From Sphingopyxis terrae subsp. terrae NBRC 15098 (GTDB taxonomy: Bacteria; Pseudomonadota; Alphaproteobacteria; Sphingomonadales; Sphingomonadaceae): 64,000 bases of DNA. Position numbers and translations under genes: made by a program. The stretch is taken from assembly GCF_001610975.1 (NCBI RefSeq), contig NZ_CP013342.1, positions 744,001-808,000 of the forward strand, in the 5' to 3' direction. Position 1 is the first letter of the stretch; each line of letters begins with the position of its first letter. A model generated the notes under the pieces. The model had not been told where the DNA came from, did not search any database, and worked only from the letters and a program-made list of their open reading frames with translations. Shown here in pieces: positions 26,239-35,283 of the stretch.

Positions 26239-26937
26239 GCGTCTCGAGGACTCAAGCTGCGCCCGTCCTATCTTTTAACTGTCACGTTGTCGGCGATCAT
26301 TGCCGGTCTCGGGATGCGCAGCGGGCAAACGGCCGTTGTTATCGGTGCAATGATCATTGCACCCTTGCTCGGCCCCACGATGGGCCTCGCGCTGGCGGCG
26401 ACTGTGGGCAATTGGAAGCTAGGCAGTCAGGCAATGATCACGCTGGTCATTGGCAGCGCTCTCTCCGTCTTGGCAGGCATTGCGATTGGTGTGATCGTGA
26501 CGATAGATCCTCTGACCCCAGAATTGCGCAATCGGACGCTGGTCCAGCCCTCTGACGTTGCCCTTGCCCTTGCATGCGGCGGTGCCGGGGTGCTGGCATT
26601 CAGCCGAGGGGCATCGCTCTCCCTGGTTGGCGTGATGGTGGCGGTTGCGCTGGTTCCCCCGTTGACCGCTGCAGGCATCTATACAGGCGCTGGATATCCT
26701 GCTGCTGGCGCCAACGCGCTTTTCCTATTCACGGTCAACCTGGTATGCGTAAACGTGGCAGGCATCCTGACATTTCTCTTCCAAGGCCTCCCGCCCAAGA
26801 GCTGGCGGATGACAGCAAGCATCATTCTGGTGTGGTTGCTGATCCTAACCCTGCTCATGTCGATGATGGCCGGGACTATTTTTCTCGACATCGGCTCTTG
26901 GGACAGTCTGATCGGCAATATCGCGCCCGCAGAGTGA
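26239..26937 (+). pseudogene. DUF389 membrane protein, start missing
   Basis: Homology begins at about 26242 (SRGLKLRPSYLLTVTLSAI) and runs through IGAMIIAPLLGPTMG, the core of DUF389/TIGR00341 membrane proteins, with about six helices. No ATG or good ribosome site is found; the first usable codon is TTG 26287. The family normally has more N-terminal sequence, so the 5' end was probably removed when this DNA was joined to the ars operon. Function of the family is unknown. Confidence 0.65.
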
Positions 26938-27053
26938 ACTGCTATTGCGATCTGCAAGGCCTAGGGTTTCCAGTTCTTCATAGCGATTACCGAGGCGCAC
27001 TTGAGGCAACCGTGCCATTAGCGGAAAGTCAGACAACCACCTAATTTCGGACA

Positions 27054-27383
27054 TCACCGCCTCCGCCGAAGCTGCCGCTTCCACTCGCTGATATCGGGCA
27101 TCGGCAACTGCCGCGTATGATTTTCGTTGCTCAGCTCGATCGCCGCGAGCGTCCGCTTTCGCTTGGCGACATAGCATTGCAGGCACCGCATGCGGCGCTG
27201 GACGTCGCCCAGCCGGTCATTCCATCCGCGGCGCTCGAACAGCCACCACAGCGCATGCGGATCGAAGATGCCGACATTGCCGCACCGGCACGACACCTTG
27301 ATCGTGCGATGCCGCACCGCCGCGTCGAACAGGTCGCGGATGGGGTTCACTAGCTCTCGACTCATCTTGCCAAATGAGAACAT
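27054..27383 (-). CDS. Small zinc-ribbon-like hypothetical protein
   Basis: This 109-residue basic protein has two cysteine pairs (VSCRCGNVG and MRCLQCYV) about 35 residues apart, suggesting a zinc ribbon. ATG codons at 27383 and 27365 are both possible. It is divergent from the next small-gene operon. It may be a DNA- or RNA-binding accessory protein of the element; no family recognised. Confidence 0.6.
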   Translation of the reverse strand: MFSFGKMSRELVNPIRDLFDAAVRHRTIKVSCRCGNVGIFDPHALWWLFERRGWNDRLGDVQRRMRCLQCYVAKRKRTLAAIELSNENHTRQLPMPDISEWKRQLRRRR

Positions 27384-27423
27384 CAGTGGAACATTGAGGC
27401 AAGAGACGAATCGGAGTTGAGTG

Positions 27424-27801
27424 ATGGTGAAGGCGATTTCAGAGCGGATCGAGCTGCGCGACGTGGATGATGTCGCGCCGGAAATCGTCGCCGAAGCCGC
27501 CGCCGCCGCGCTCGCACGGCTCGACGCGCTCGGCGTGTCGCCACTGCAGGCCTGTCTTTCGCAGGGGCGCCTCGAAGCGATGGACGATCAGGGCAAGCTC
27601 GACGCCGAGGAGCCGGCCTTTGCCGACCATGGCGTCGATCTGGCCCATGTCGAAGCCTATGGCGCGGCGGTCGATGCGGCGGCCGCCGTCTTCGCGGCGC
27701 GCGGCGTCGGACGTCGCACCAGCGGGGTCATCGTCACCGTCCCCGATGCCGTGCTGGCCGAAGAGCGCGCCACCGGCAACGACCTGTCGGTCGCGGCGTG
27801 A
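27424..27801 (+). CDS. Hypothetical protein
   Basis: This 125-residue, Ala-rich, acidic protein starts at ATG 27424 (GGAG upstream). No signal peptide, membrane segment or known motif is visible. It is the first gene of a compact rightward operon of small genes (27424-28789) with start/stop overlaps. Confidence 0.6.
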   Translation: MVKAISERIELRDVDDVAPEIVAEAAAAALARLDALGVSPLQACLSQGRLEAMDDQGKLDAEEPAFADHGVDLAHVEAYGAAVDAAAAVFAARGVGRRTSGVIVTVPDAVLAEERATGNDLSVAA

Positions 27802-27803
27802 TC

Positions 27804-27986
27804 ATGGAAGCAACAATCGGACATAATGGGCCGTCAGGAGCCGAGCGCATCGCCGATTATCTCGATCGCCGCGCCGACCGACTTCTGGCCTATGCCCGCA
27901 AGACCGGCAGCGGCGACGCCCACACCCGCGCGAACGCGCTGCAGGTTGAGGCAAGCAATATCCGCGCCGGCCTGGTGGAGGACTGA
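27804..27986 (+). CDS. Small hypothetical protein
   Basis: This protein of about 60 residues begins MEATIGHNGPSGAERIADYLDRRADRLLAYA and is probably helical. A GTG at 27798 overlapping the previous stop is an alternative start. It is part of the small-gene operon; no family recognised. Confidence 0.5.
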   Translation: MEATIGHNGPSGAERIADYLDRRADRLLAYARKTGSGDAHTRANALQVEASNIRAGLVED

Positions 27987-27987
27987 C

Positions 27988-28269
27988 ATGCACCGCGTCG
28001 ACCGTAATTATCTCAGCATCTGCATTTCGGTGGCCATCAAGACGATGCGCTCGGGCAAGAATGGCAAGGGCAAGCATCCGATCGAGGAACTGCGCGAAGA
28101 CAGGAACGTCAGCGAGCTGAGCGCGCTCATCTTGCGGCAGATCGATAATGAAAGCAGCTTTGTCTGCCGCGCTGGTTATGCCCCGACCGATCCGCGATGC
28201 ACGCCGCGCTACTCGCCGATGAAATTCGGCGTCGATGAGCCTTGGCCTGAGGGGTGCGAGCCGAAATGA
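27988..28269 (+). CDS. Small hypothetical protein
   Basis: This 93-residue protein starts at ATG 27988, one base after the previous stop codon. It has a basic N-terminus (KTMRSGKNGKGKHPIEELRED) and an acidic, Pro-rich C-terminus. Its stop overlaps the start of the thermonuclease-like gene (ATGA), so the two are coupled. No family recognised. Confidence 0.55.
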   Translation: MHRVDRNYLSICISVAIKTMRSGKNGKGKHPIEELREDRNVSELSALILRQIDNESSFVCRAGYAPTDPRCTPRYSPMKFGVDEPWPEGCEPK

Positions 28270-28697
28270 TAGTTGCGCTTGTTCTGGCCGCCGCGGTCGT
28301 TCCTGCCGGCCAATCCTTCGATTGCACGCCCACGGCCGTTTGGGATGGCGACGGGCCGATCTGGTGCGCAGAGGGGCCGCACGTTCGCCTGTCGGGCATC
28401 GCGGCGCGCGAAATGGATGGCTCGTGCCGTCCCGGCCATCCCTGCCCGGCTGCCGACCCCATTGCAGCCCGCGATCATCTCGCCGGGCTCGTTGGCACGC
28501 CGCAGGGCAAGCTGCGAACCGGCCATGTGAAGGTCAGCGGCCCGACGATGCGCTGCCGCTCCGCGGGCGGCGCCGGGGGAACCCGGACAGCGGCCTTTTG
28601 CGTGTCGCCGAAGTCGGGGGATCTTTCCTGCGCAATGGTGCGCGACGGATATGCAGCCAGGTGGGACCGCTATTGGCAGGGACACCGCTGCCCATGA
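28266..28697 (+). CDS. Secreted thermonuclease-like (SNase-family) protein
   Basis: This 143-residue protein starts with a signal peptide (MIVALVLAAAVVPAGQS). It contains VWDGDGPIWCAEGPHVRLSGIAARE, the beta-barrel start of staphylococcal-nuclease-type domains, and RDHLAGLV plus CAMVRDGYAARWDRYW near the end. The usual catalytic Arg/Glu pattern is only partly visible (RLSGIAAREMD), so activity is uncertain. Eight cysteines suggest an oxidized, exported protein. Confidence 0.7.
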   Translation: MIVALVLAAAVVPAGQSFDCTPTAVWDGDGPIWCAEGPHVRLSGIAAREMDGSCRPGHPCPAADPIAARDHLAGLVGTPQGKLRTGHVKVSGPTMRCRSAGGAGGTRTAAFCVSPKSGDLSCAMVRDGYAARWDRYWQGHRCP

Positions 28698-28789
28698 AGG
28701 ACCGCGCCACCGTCGCTATCGGCCTGGCGCTTGCCGTCGCCGTGCTCGGCAGCATCGCCTATGCTCTCTGGGGGCGGCTTTTCGGCTGA
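28694..28789 (+). CDS. 31-residue single-pass membrane peptide
   Basis: The peptide begins MKDRATVAIG and consists almost wholly of one hydrophobic helix (ATVAIGLALAVAVLGSIAYALWG) flanked by charged ends. Its ATG overlaps the stop of the nuclease-like gene (ATGA), which argues for real translation. Function unknown. Confidence 0.45.
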   Translation: MKDRATVAIGLALAVAVLGSIAYALWGRLFG

Positions 28790-28825
28790 ATCGACTCGTT
28801 AACCCCTTCGTGGCAGTCTTCCGGC

Positions 28826-29179
28826 ATGGGCAAGAGGGGCAACAGCAATATAGGAACGATTGCGCTGGTGGCGCTGTTCGCGTTCGTTGCCGGTAAGCTG
28901 TCCGGCGAAGATCCAAAGCCTAGTGGATACGAGGCGTCTCAGGCGTTTGTTGGCCAAGCGCCAGCCAATTACGATCCCAGCGCCTCCTATGCCGAGCCCG
29001 AGCCCTTTGCGCCCCAGCCGCAGCGCTTTGTCTCGGACGAACCGCAACGGGCTTTCGGAAGTCGACCCTTTCGCAATTGTCGGGAAGCACGGGCGGCTGG
29101 CGCTGCTCCTGTTCGCATCGGCGATCCCGGCTATGCGCCGCGGCTCGATCGCGATGGCGACGGCATCGGTTGCGAATGA
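28826..29179 (+). CDS. Excalibur calcium-binding-domain protein
   Basis: This 117-residue protein has an N-terminal membrane or signal segment (IGTIALVALFAFVAGKLSG) and a linker rich in Pro and Ala. A C-terminal excalibur motif (FRNCREARAAGAAPVRIGDPGYAPRLDRDGDGIGCE) has the DxDxDG-like DRDGDGIGC and two cysteines. Such domains often follow thermonuclease domains; here the two are separate neighbours, which supports a joint extracytoplasmic role. Confidence 0.8.
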   Translation: MGKRGNSNIGTIALVALFAFVAGKLSGEDPKPSGYEASQAFVGQAPANYDPSASYAEPEPFAPQPQRFVSDEPQRAFGSRPFRNCREARAAGAAPVRIGDPGYAPRLDRDGDGIGCE

Positions 29180-29254
29180 TAATCCAGAAACATGCTGGGA
29201 ATGTAGCCGATGACCATCGGGGCGCGACGCCCTGTTTCCTAGCCATCGCTCAGT

Positions 29255-29309
29255 TGCAGGACACACGGTCGCAGCCGCTTTTCCATCCCGGTCACATGCG
29301 TGCACCGTC
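29255..29309 (+). repeat. 55-bp dispersed repeat, copy B
   Basis: This is the second copy of the sequence at 17472-17526, same orientation, with 25 identical bases at 29277-29301. It lies in the 200-bp gap between the excalibur gene and the gene at 29381. Nothing else recognisable is in that gap. Confidence 0.7.
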
Positions 29310-29380
29310 AGAATGGGAAACGGACTTTTAAGTTCGATTGCCGATAAGAGCCCGGACACCGAGGAGTTGGACGGCAAGTA

Positions 29381-29686
29381 ATGACCATTAACCGCGGATC
29401 CTTCGCAACGCTCTCGAGCGATTACGTCAGTCCCACGCTCAAAATGCTGGAGGCGGACCGGGCGAGTGATAACCCGCGCTATGCGATCCATGAGCCAGAA
29501 GCCGCTTGCACCAGTTGCCCCATCGCTGTGTGGTATCTGGAGGGAGACGATCTAGAGTGCTTCTGCCCATCACTTCATAGGGGTGTCTGGGGACTCAAAA
29601 TTTCGGCGATCAAACTTTGCGACGCCCGTGAACAGGCAATCGCCGAGAGTAGAGCCACGGGACGAGCGGCAGCAATTCCTGAATAA
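29381..29686 (+). CDS. Hypothetical protein with Cys-rich centre
   Basis: This 101-residue protein has four cysteines in its middle and C-terminal parts (ACTSCPIAVWYL, ECFCP) that could bind a metal. No family recognised. Its stop codon lies 7 bp before the left end of an IS3-family element, so the gene itself is intact. Confidence 0.55.
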   Translation: MTINRGSFATLSSDYVSPTLKMLEADRASDNPRYAIHEPEAACTSCPIAVWYLEGDDLECFCPSLHRGVWGLKISAIKLCDAREQAIAESRATGRAAAIPE

Positions 29687-29746
29687 GTCCTCCTGAACCG
29701 CCCCGGGATTGCCGGAGGCCCTAACTCCTGAGAGGAAGGGCCTACG

Positions 29747-30975
<1,229 letters not shown>

Positions 30976-31066
30976 CTTAAACCAAATGGCCTCCGGCAGT
31001 CCCGGGGCGGTTCATCCCATAATTAACGGCCTTGGTTATAGGGCACTGTCAATTAGGTCCGGTGGT

Positions 31067-33547
31067 TTACCGCCCGAAATCTAGGCCGGGCGGGAATGGG
31101 CGGAGGCTCTTTCTCGGCTCCTTAAGGTCATGCTTTCGCTCGCTCGGTGAACCCAGCGCATTCGATGGATCCGGCATATCGAGGCGCCGTGAACGACGCC
31201 ATCGTGCATCGTGCTTTGCACGCGCTTCGGCCGCGGCAACCAGCATCAGTTCGTAGGGCGACAGGCTTTGCGGCGGCTTTGGAGGGCTACTGGACCGTTC
31301 AGCTGCAGAAGGACGTCCGTCCCCAGGAATTCCCGCGCCGCCCGTCGCTGATCGATCAGGTGTGACCGCAGGCATCTCATTAGATGGAGCAGGAGACGGC
31401 AGAGTCGCGGCGACCGGCTTATTTTGGGGTTGGGACGGCGCGGCCGCCAGACGTTCCAATGCCGCCTGGACCATGGGTTCTTCTTTCCAAGCCCGGACAA
31501 GGTCGCGTATTTGCGGCGGTGCGCTTTCTGTCACCGACCACTTGTCGCCGACCTTGCGGATGCCGCCCGGCGCCGACCTGCAGTATTGGGAAATTTGGGA
31601 GAGTTCACTCCTCTGCCGCTGCAGAATTTCCTGAACATCGCGCTCGAATTCCGCCGGGAGGATTGCGGAGGGTTCAAGTCCATGGCGGCCAAGCATTGCA
31701 GGACGCCACACCGGCTTTCCGTCCTTGATCGCAATGTAGCGCCGCTTCATGCGGAGCTCCGCCACGAAATCAATCCATGCACTCTGGTGCTGCGCCTGTT
31801 GAGCCTCCGCCGCCGCTGCTGCTGCCGCAATATCTGCAGCACGTCGACGATCATTACGATAACGCTCGGAGAGAGCAGCGCGGCGGGCATTTTCGTCCAT
31901 AGCGTGCACACGCCCGGCCTCGACGGCATCGAGCCGAGATGTGTCCAGCTGAAGTCCGAGCTTGCCAGTTTGATATGGCGCCACCTTCGCCCCGAGTAAT
32001 ACCGCGCGACCCGCTTCATTAACGGCAGCAGCGGTGGAAGTGGCAGTGGCCTGCCGATTCTGATCCAGCCGCCGGCTTATAGCCCCGAGCTGGGTCACCG
32101 CCTGATCAATGCCTGTGCGGCGCGCTTCCAACAGTATCCGCTGCGCTGTCATGCGTCGGACGTTGGCCGCAATATTCTGGACGTTGGCGCTGCGGCTCAT
32201 AGGCACGTTGTATGCGACCCGTGCCCGGATCGCCGTTCGGACACTGGCAGCACGCGACGCAATTTCGCGGACGATTGCGACGTCCGATAAGGAGCGGCAA
32301 CGCGAAGGAATAGCGACCGCGCGAATACGTCTCGTGAGTTCGGCGAGAGTATCGCGCTGCGTATCAAGATTGCGGCGTCTCGCCGCGATCTCCACGCTAC
32401 GTGCCAGCAGCGCGGTTTCACGCTCGGCCAGAACAAGTTTTTTGGCGGTTCTGTCGGTCGCGACGCCCAATTCATTGAGCTTCACAATGCGGGCGTTGCT
32501 TTCGATTACCGCGACGGTTTCGCCGCGGTCAAATGCCGCCATGCGTTCCGGCCCTACCCGCTCCTGGCGCTGAGCATTCAAACCGCGCGCCTGATAGCTA
32601 AGATGGGTGAAGCGCGTTTCTAGGCCCGCGAAGCGACACGCTTGGTTCATGTGCGCCGCGCAGAGCGCGCGCAGCCGGAACAGACCCGCCTTGTCGGTGA
32701 GACCGTTGACCTTCTCCTCCGCGACGTCCCACTGATAGGATGCGGTGCGCTCGCAGGGCCGGGTCGAAAACACGATATGGGCGTGAACATTGCGCTGATC
32801 GCTCAATTCGTCCGGCACATGGAGAGCGGCAGCATAGGGCAGACCGAGCCGTCCGAAAGCCCGTTCGCAAAACTCGTGCACCAACGAGCGGCGCTGCCCG
32901 GCACTCAGTCCATGTGGCAAATTCAGCACCACACGATACTGGACCTTGGCGTTGGCCCGATAGCCTTCCTCGACGGCCTCCACCATGCGCCAAGCCGCTT
33001 CGATTTCTTCGACGCTCTCGCCCATGTTGCTGATGGGATGCGCCAGTTGAACATCGCCCTCTTCGAGCGACCCATCGCGAAAAATATACTCAATGTGGGC
33101 TGCAGCAAGGCCGGAACGCCAGCCTTTCGATTTGAAGCCCTTGTAGGTGACGTTCATATAGAGCGCGACACGGCCGCGAGCGTCGATCAGCGGGGTCTGA
33201 TATCGACGTAGCGGGCGAGCAGAGGAAGGCGCCATTTTCGATCTGCTGATTTTACAGTCGGATGCGGATTTGAATGGCGGACTTTGCAACTTTACCCGGA
33301 ACGTGCGCCCCCATCCCGGTGCAATGCTTTCGGCAAGCTCGCGCTGCAACGCTCGGTCGGCGATGGCGTAAGCTCTTTCGACCCCGGCCTCGCGCCTGCG
33401 GCGCATCGTGGCAACGCGATTGATCGCGCCTGCGATCGTGCGGTCCGCGGACGCTAAACGGCGCGCGGTGCGGTTCGGCGCCATGAGCATGGCGAAGGCC
33501 CGCGCATCAGCTTGGGCCATCACACCGTCTTCGCTGATCAAATGCAT
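31067..33547 (-). CDS. MobA/MobL-family relaxase
   Basis: This 826-residue protein carries a MobQ-type relaxase core at about 115-330, with VALYMNVTYK, AAHIEYIFRDG and the metal-binding HxH in NVHAHIVFSTRP. An unusual ~95-residue N-terminal extension and a long C-terminal coiled, proline-ended part surround it. Relaxases nick oriT and pilot single-stranded DNA in conjugation. The start lies 27 bp from an oriT-like hairpin. ATG 33520 is an alternative start. No mating-pore genes are seen, so transfer would need a helper. Confidence 0.88.
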   Translation of the reverse strand: MHLISEDGVMAQADARAFAMLMAPNRTARRLASADRTIAGAINRVATMRRRREAGVERAYAIADRALQRELAESIAPGWGRTFRVKLQSPPFKSASDCKISRSKMAPSSARPLRRYQTPLIDARGRVALYMNVTYKGFKSKGWRSGLAAAHIEYIFRDGSLEEGDVQLAHPISNMGESVEEIEAAWRMVEAVEEGYRANAKVQYRVVLNLPHGLSAGQRRSLVHEFCERAFGRLGLPYAAALHVPDELSDQRNVHAHIVFSTRPCERTASYQWDVAEEKVNGLTDKAGLFRLRALCAAHMNQACRFAGLETRFTHLSYQARGLNAQRQERVGPERMAAFDRGETVAVIESNARIVKLNELGVATDRTAKKLVLAERETALLARSVEIAARRRNLDTQRDTLAELTRRIRAVAIPSRCRSLSDVAIVREIASRAASVRTAIRARVAYNVPMSRSANVQNIAANVRRMTAQRILLEARRTGIDQAVTQLGAISRRLDQNRQATATSTAAAVNEAGRAVLLGAKVAPYQTGKLGLQLDTSRLDAVEAGRVHAMDENARRAALSERYRNDRRRAADIAAAAAAAEAQQAQHQSAWIDFVAELRMKRRYIAIKDGKPVWRPAMLGRHGLEPSAILPAEFERDVQEILQRQRSELSQISQYCRSAPGGIRKVGDKWSVTESAPPQIRDLVRAWKEEPMVQAALERLAAAPSQPQNKPVAATLPSPAPSNEMPAVTPDRSATGGAGIPGDGRPSAAERSSSPPKPPQSLSPYELMLVAAAEARAKHDARWRRSRRLDMPDPSNALGSPSERKHDLKEPRKSLRPFPPGLDFGR

Positions 33548-33573
33548 GCTTTTGCGCCTTTTTGCTCACTTGA

Positions 33574-33648
33574 AAGAGGGGGGTGGGACGAAAGCCATGG
33601 GCCTGTTGACCCCGGTCAACGTTTCTTTCGCACTCCCACCCCCCTCTT
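33574..33648. repeat. Nested hairpin, candidate oriT
   Basis: Outer arms: 15 bp at 33574-33588 (AAGAGGGGGGTGGGA) pair with 33634-33648. Middle arms: CGAAAG at 33589-33594 pairs with CTTTCG at 33625-33630. Inner stem: GTTGACC-CC-GGTCAAC at 33605-33620. It sits 27 bp upstream of the relaxase start, between divergent genes, as mob oriT regions often do. It could instead be a bidirectional terminator, but no gene converges on it. Confidence 0.65.
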
Positions 33649-33715
33649 CCCTTCCTGCCTATCAGTTTGGGATTTTGCTTCGGATCGAAGCTTACAACTT
33701 CGCTTGCCCTCGAAT

Positions 33716-33762
33716 GCGGAGGGTCACCGACCTGCTACTCGCCTCGCAAAGTGACCCTCCGC
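33716..33762. repeat. 12-bp inverted repeat near the relaxase gene
   Basis: GCGGAGGGTCAC (33716-33727) and GTGACCCTCCGC (33751-33762) form a perfect inverted repeat around a 23-nt loop. The same 12-mer occurs again at 37769-37780. It may be a binding site for the relaxase, an accessory protein or the recombinase. The rest of the 268-bp gap holds only the nested hairpin. Confidence 0.6.
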
Positions 33763-33815
33763 TCGGAACGCGCGCCGCTGCAGTAATTGGACTGCCTCAA
33801 TGAAGGAGGCAGACA

Positions 33816-34430
33816 ATGTTCGACAAAGACGAAGTGAGCCGGCGCCGCAAACTCGCGGACGCCAAAGCCAGGGAAGCGAAACTACGTGAGGAACTCGCAG
33901 CCATTCAAAAAGCCAAGCGTTCCGCCCGAAACGGCATTGACCAAATAACGCGCCACGAAAACTGGCACGCCAGAACTCTTGCCGCCGCGGACCGCCGCGC
34001 CGGTTATACAGGCGAAATGGCGTCGGCCCGCCTTTATCTCCGCAGTCTGCCGGTGGACAGATACACCGCAGTACTCGCGCAATATGCCGCGGGGTCAGGC
34101 GACGCCGAGAATCTCTCGGTCGAGGTCGCCGCGGTTCGTGCGAACTTCGATCAATGGCACCGCAAAGGCGAAGCGATCATTCTTGATCGTGAACGCCGTG
34201 CCTATGCCGAGGAATGTGCACGATGGGCCGATCGTGAGGCGTCACAACCGACGCAAAGCTGGCGCGCCAAACCGATGACCCGCGGACAATATTTCCTGAT
34301 CGCGCGCACTGCCGAATTTCTGAGTGTCGCGGAACCGACCGGAAAGATTACGCGCGGCGCAGCGCACGATTGGTTGAAGGTGCACGATGCCAATCTTCGG
34401 CTTCGTCCGGGCGGAGTCGAAGAATCATGA
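33816..34430 (+). CDS. Hypothetical protein, possible mobilization accessory
   Basis: This 204-residue protein has a charged coiled-coil N-terminus (RRRKLADAKAREAKLREELAAIQKAKR) and a mixed C-terminus. AGGAGG 6 bp before the ATG gives a strong start. It diverges from the relaxase across the oriT-like region and overlaps the next gene by 4 bp. That context, not sequence, suggests an oriT accessory role. Confidence 0.65.
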   Translation: MFDKDEVSRRRKLADAKAREAKLREELAAIQKAKRSARNGIDQITRHENWHARTLAAADRRAGYTGEMASARLYLRSLPVDRYTAVLAQYAAGSGDAENLSVEVAAVRANFDQWHRKGEAIILDRERRAYAEECARWADREASQPTQSWRAKPMTRGQYFLIARTAEFLSVAEPTGKITRGAAHDWLKVHDANLRLRPGGVEES

Positions 34431-34711
34431 GCGGTCAACGCAGTGTCAAGCTGACGCTCGGCTCGGTCGAGCGCGTGTTTTGCTCTTATCGCGAACTTGA
34501 GGATTATGCCGCGCAGCTGACTCGCGAAATGCGGACGTGCGAGGCCCAGTTACAGCACGATCCACGCAACGTAACTTTATGGCAGCAACTCGAAGAGGCG
34601 GCCGAATATCTCGGCCGCGTCATCGAGGGAATGCAGTTATGGATCGATGCCGAGGATCACAGACTAACGGAAGATTTGGAAAAAATATCCCGATTGCTTG
34701 CCGACCTATAG
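34427..34711 (+). CDS. Hypothetical protein
   Basis: This 94-residue, probably all-helical protein begins MSGQRSVKLTLGSVERVFCSYRELEDYAAQL. It is coupled by ATGA to the gene before. No family recognised. Confidence 0.6.
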   Translation: MSGQRSVKLTLGSVERVFCSYRELEDYAAQLTREMRTCEAQLQHDPRNVTLWQQLEEAAEYLGRVIEGMQLWIDAEDHRLTEDLEKISRLLADL

Positions 34712-34757
34712 GTGCAAATCCTAGAATAGGAGACTTTTGTTAAAGGAGTCTTTTAGG

Positions 34758-34959
34758 ATGCCAATGTTATCTTCTATTGAGTGGGTAGCCCTCCATCGCA
34801 AAATTTACAAGACTATCTATGCCGGTGAGTCCGTGTGCGAACGACGCATATTTGCCCTGCTTCGCGAGGGATGGGATTATTCTTCCGAACCAGGCGGCTC
34901 GCTTTATGACGAGTGGGGAATGTTCCGCGCCCCGCATCTCGGCATCCTCGCCGTGACGT
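34758..34959 (+). pseudogene. 5' part of an unknown gene interrupted by an IS element
   Basis: From ATG 34758 (AAAGGAG 9 bp upstream) 67 codons read to the IS insertion point, ending APHLGILAVT. Removing the IS and one copy of the ACGT duplication joins this in frame to 36192-37735, giving a 581-residue protein. A run-on into the IS ends at 34976. Function unknown. Confidence 0.75.
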
Positions 34960-35016
34960 GCTCCCCTGAAATGTGACCGATTTTGAGTAGAGTCCGACGC
35001 GAAGGAGTCGGACAGA

Positions 35017-35283
35017 ATGAAGCGAAGCAGGTTCAGCGAAGAGCAGATCATCGCGATATTGAAGGAGCATGAGGCGGGGATGCCGACGGCGGATGTATGC
35101 CGCCGGCACGGGATCAGCTCGGCGACATTCTACAAGTATAAGGCCAAGTTCGGGGGTCTGGACGTGTCGGAAGCGCGGCGGCTTCGGGCGCTCGAGGACG
35201 AGAATGCGAAGCTGAAGAAGCTTCTGGCCGAGGCGATGCTCGACAATGCGGTGCTGAAGGATCTGACATCAAAAAAATGGTGA
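35017..35283 (+). CDS. IS3-family transposase OrfA (IS407-like)
   Basis: This 88-residue protein has a HTH ([39 protein letters not shown]) and a coiled coil ([27 protein letters not shown]). It ends TSKKW just after seven A residues, where a -1 frameshift would fuse it to OrfB. Confidence 0.93.
   Translation: MKRSRFSEEQIIAILKEHEAGMPTADVCRRHGISSATFYKYKAKFGGLDVSEARRLRALEDENAKLKKLLAEAMLDNAVLKDLTSKKW

Noticed and set aside
26845..27186. Minus-strand frame with a natural-looking piece (SEIRWLSDFPLMARLPQVRLGNRYEE at ~27040-26965)
   Set aside because: Only about 40 residues look coding, there is no start and no recognised family. It could be a gene remnant but the evidence is too thin to annotate.
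33574..33648. Simple Rho-independent terminator
   Set aside because: No gene ends toward the hairpin from either side; both flanking genes start away from it, which fits an origin or regulatory structure better.
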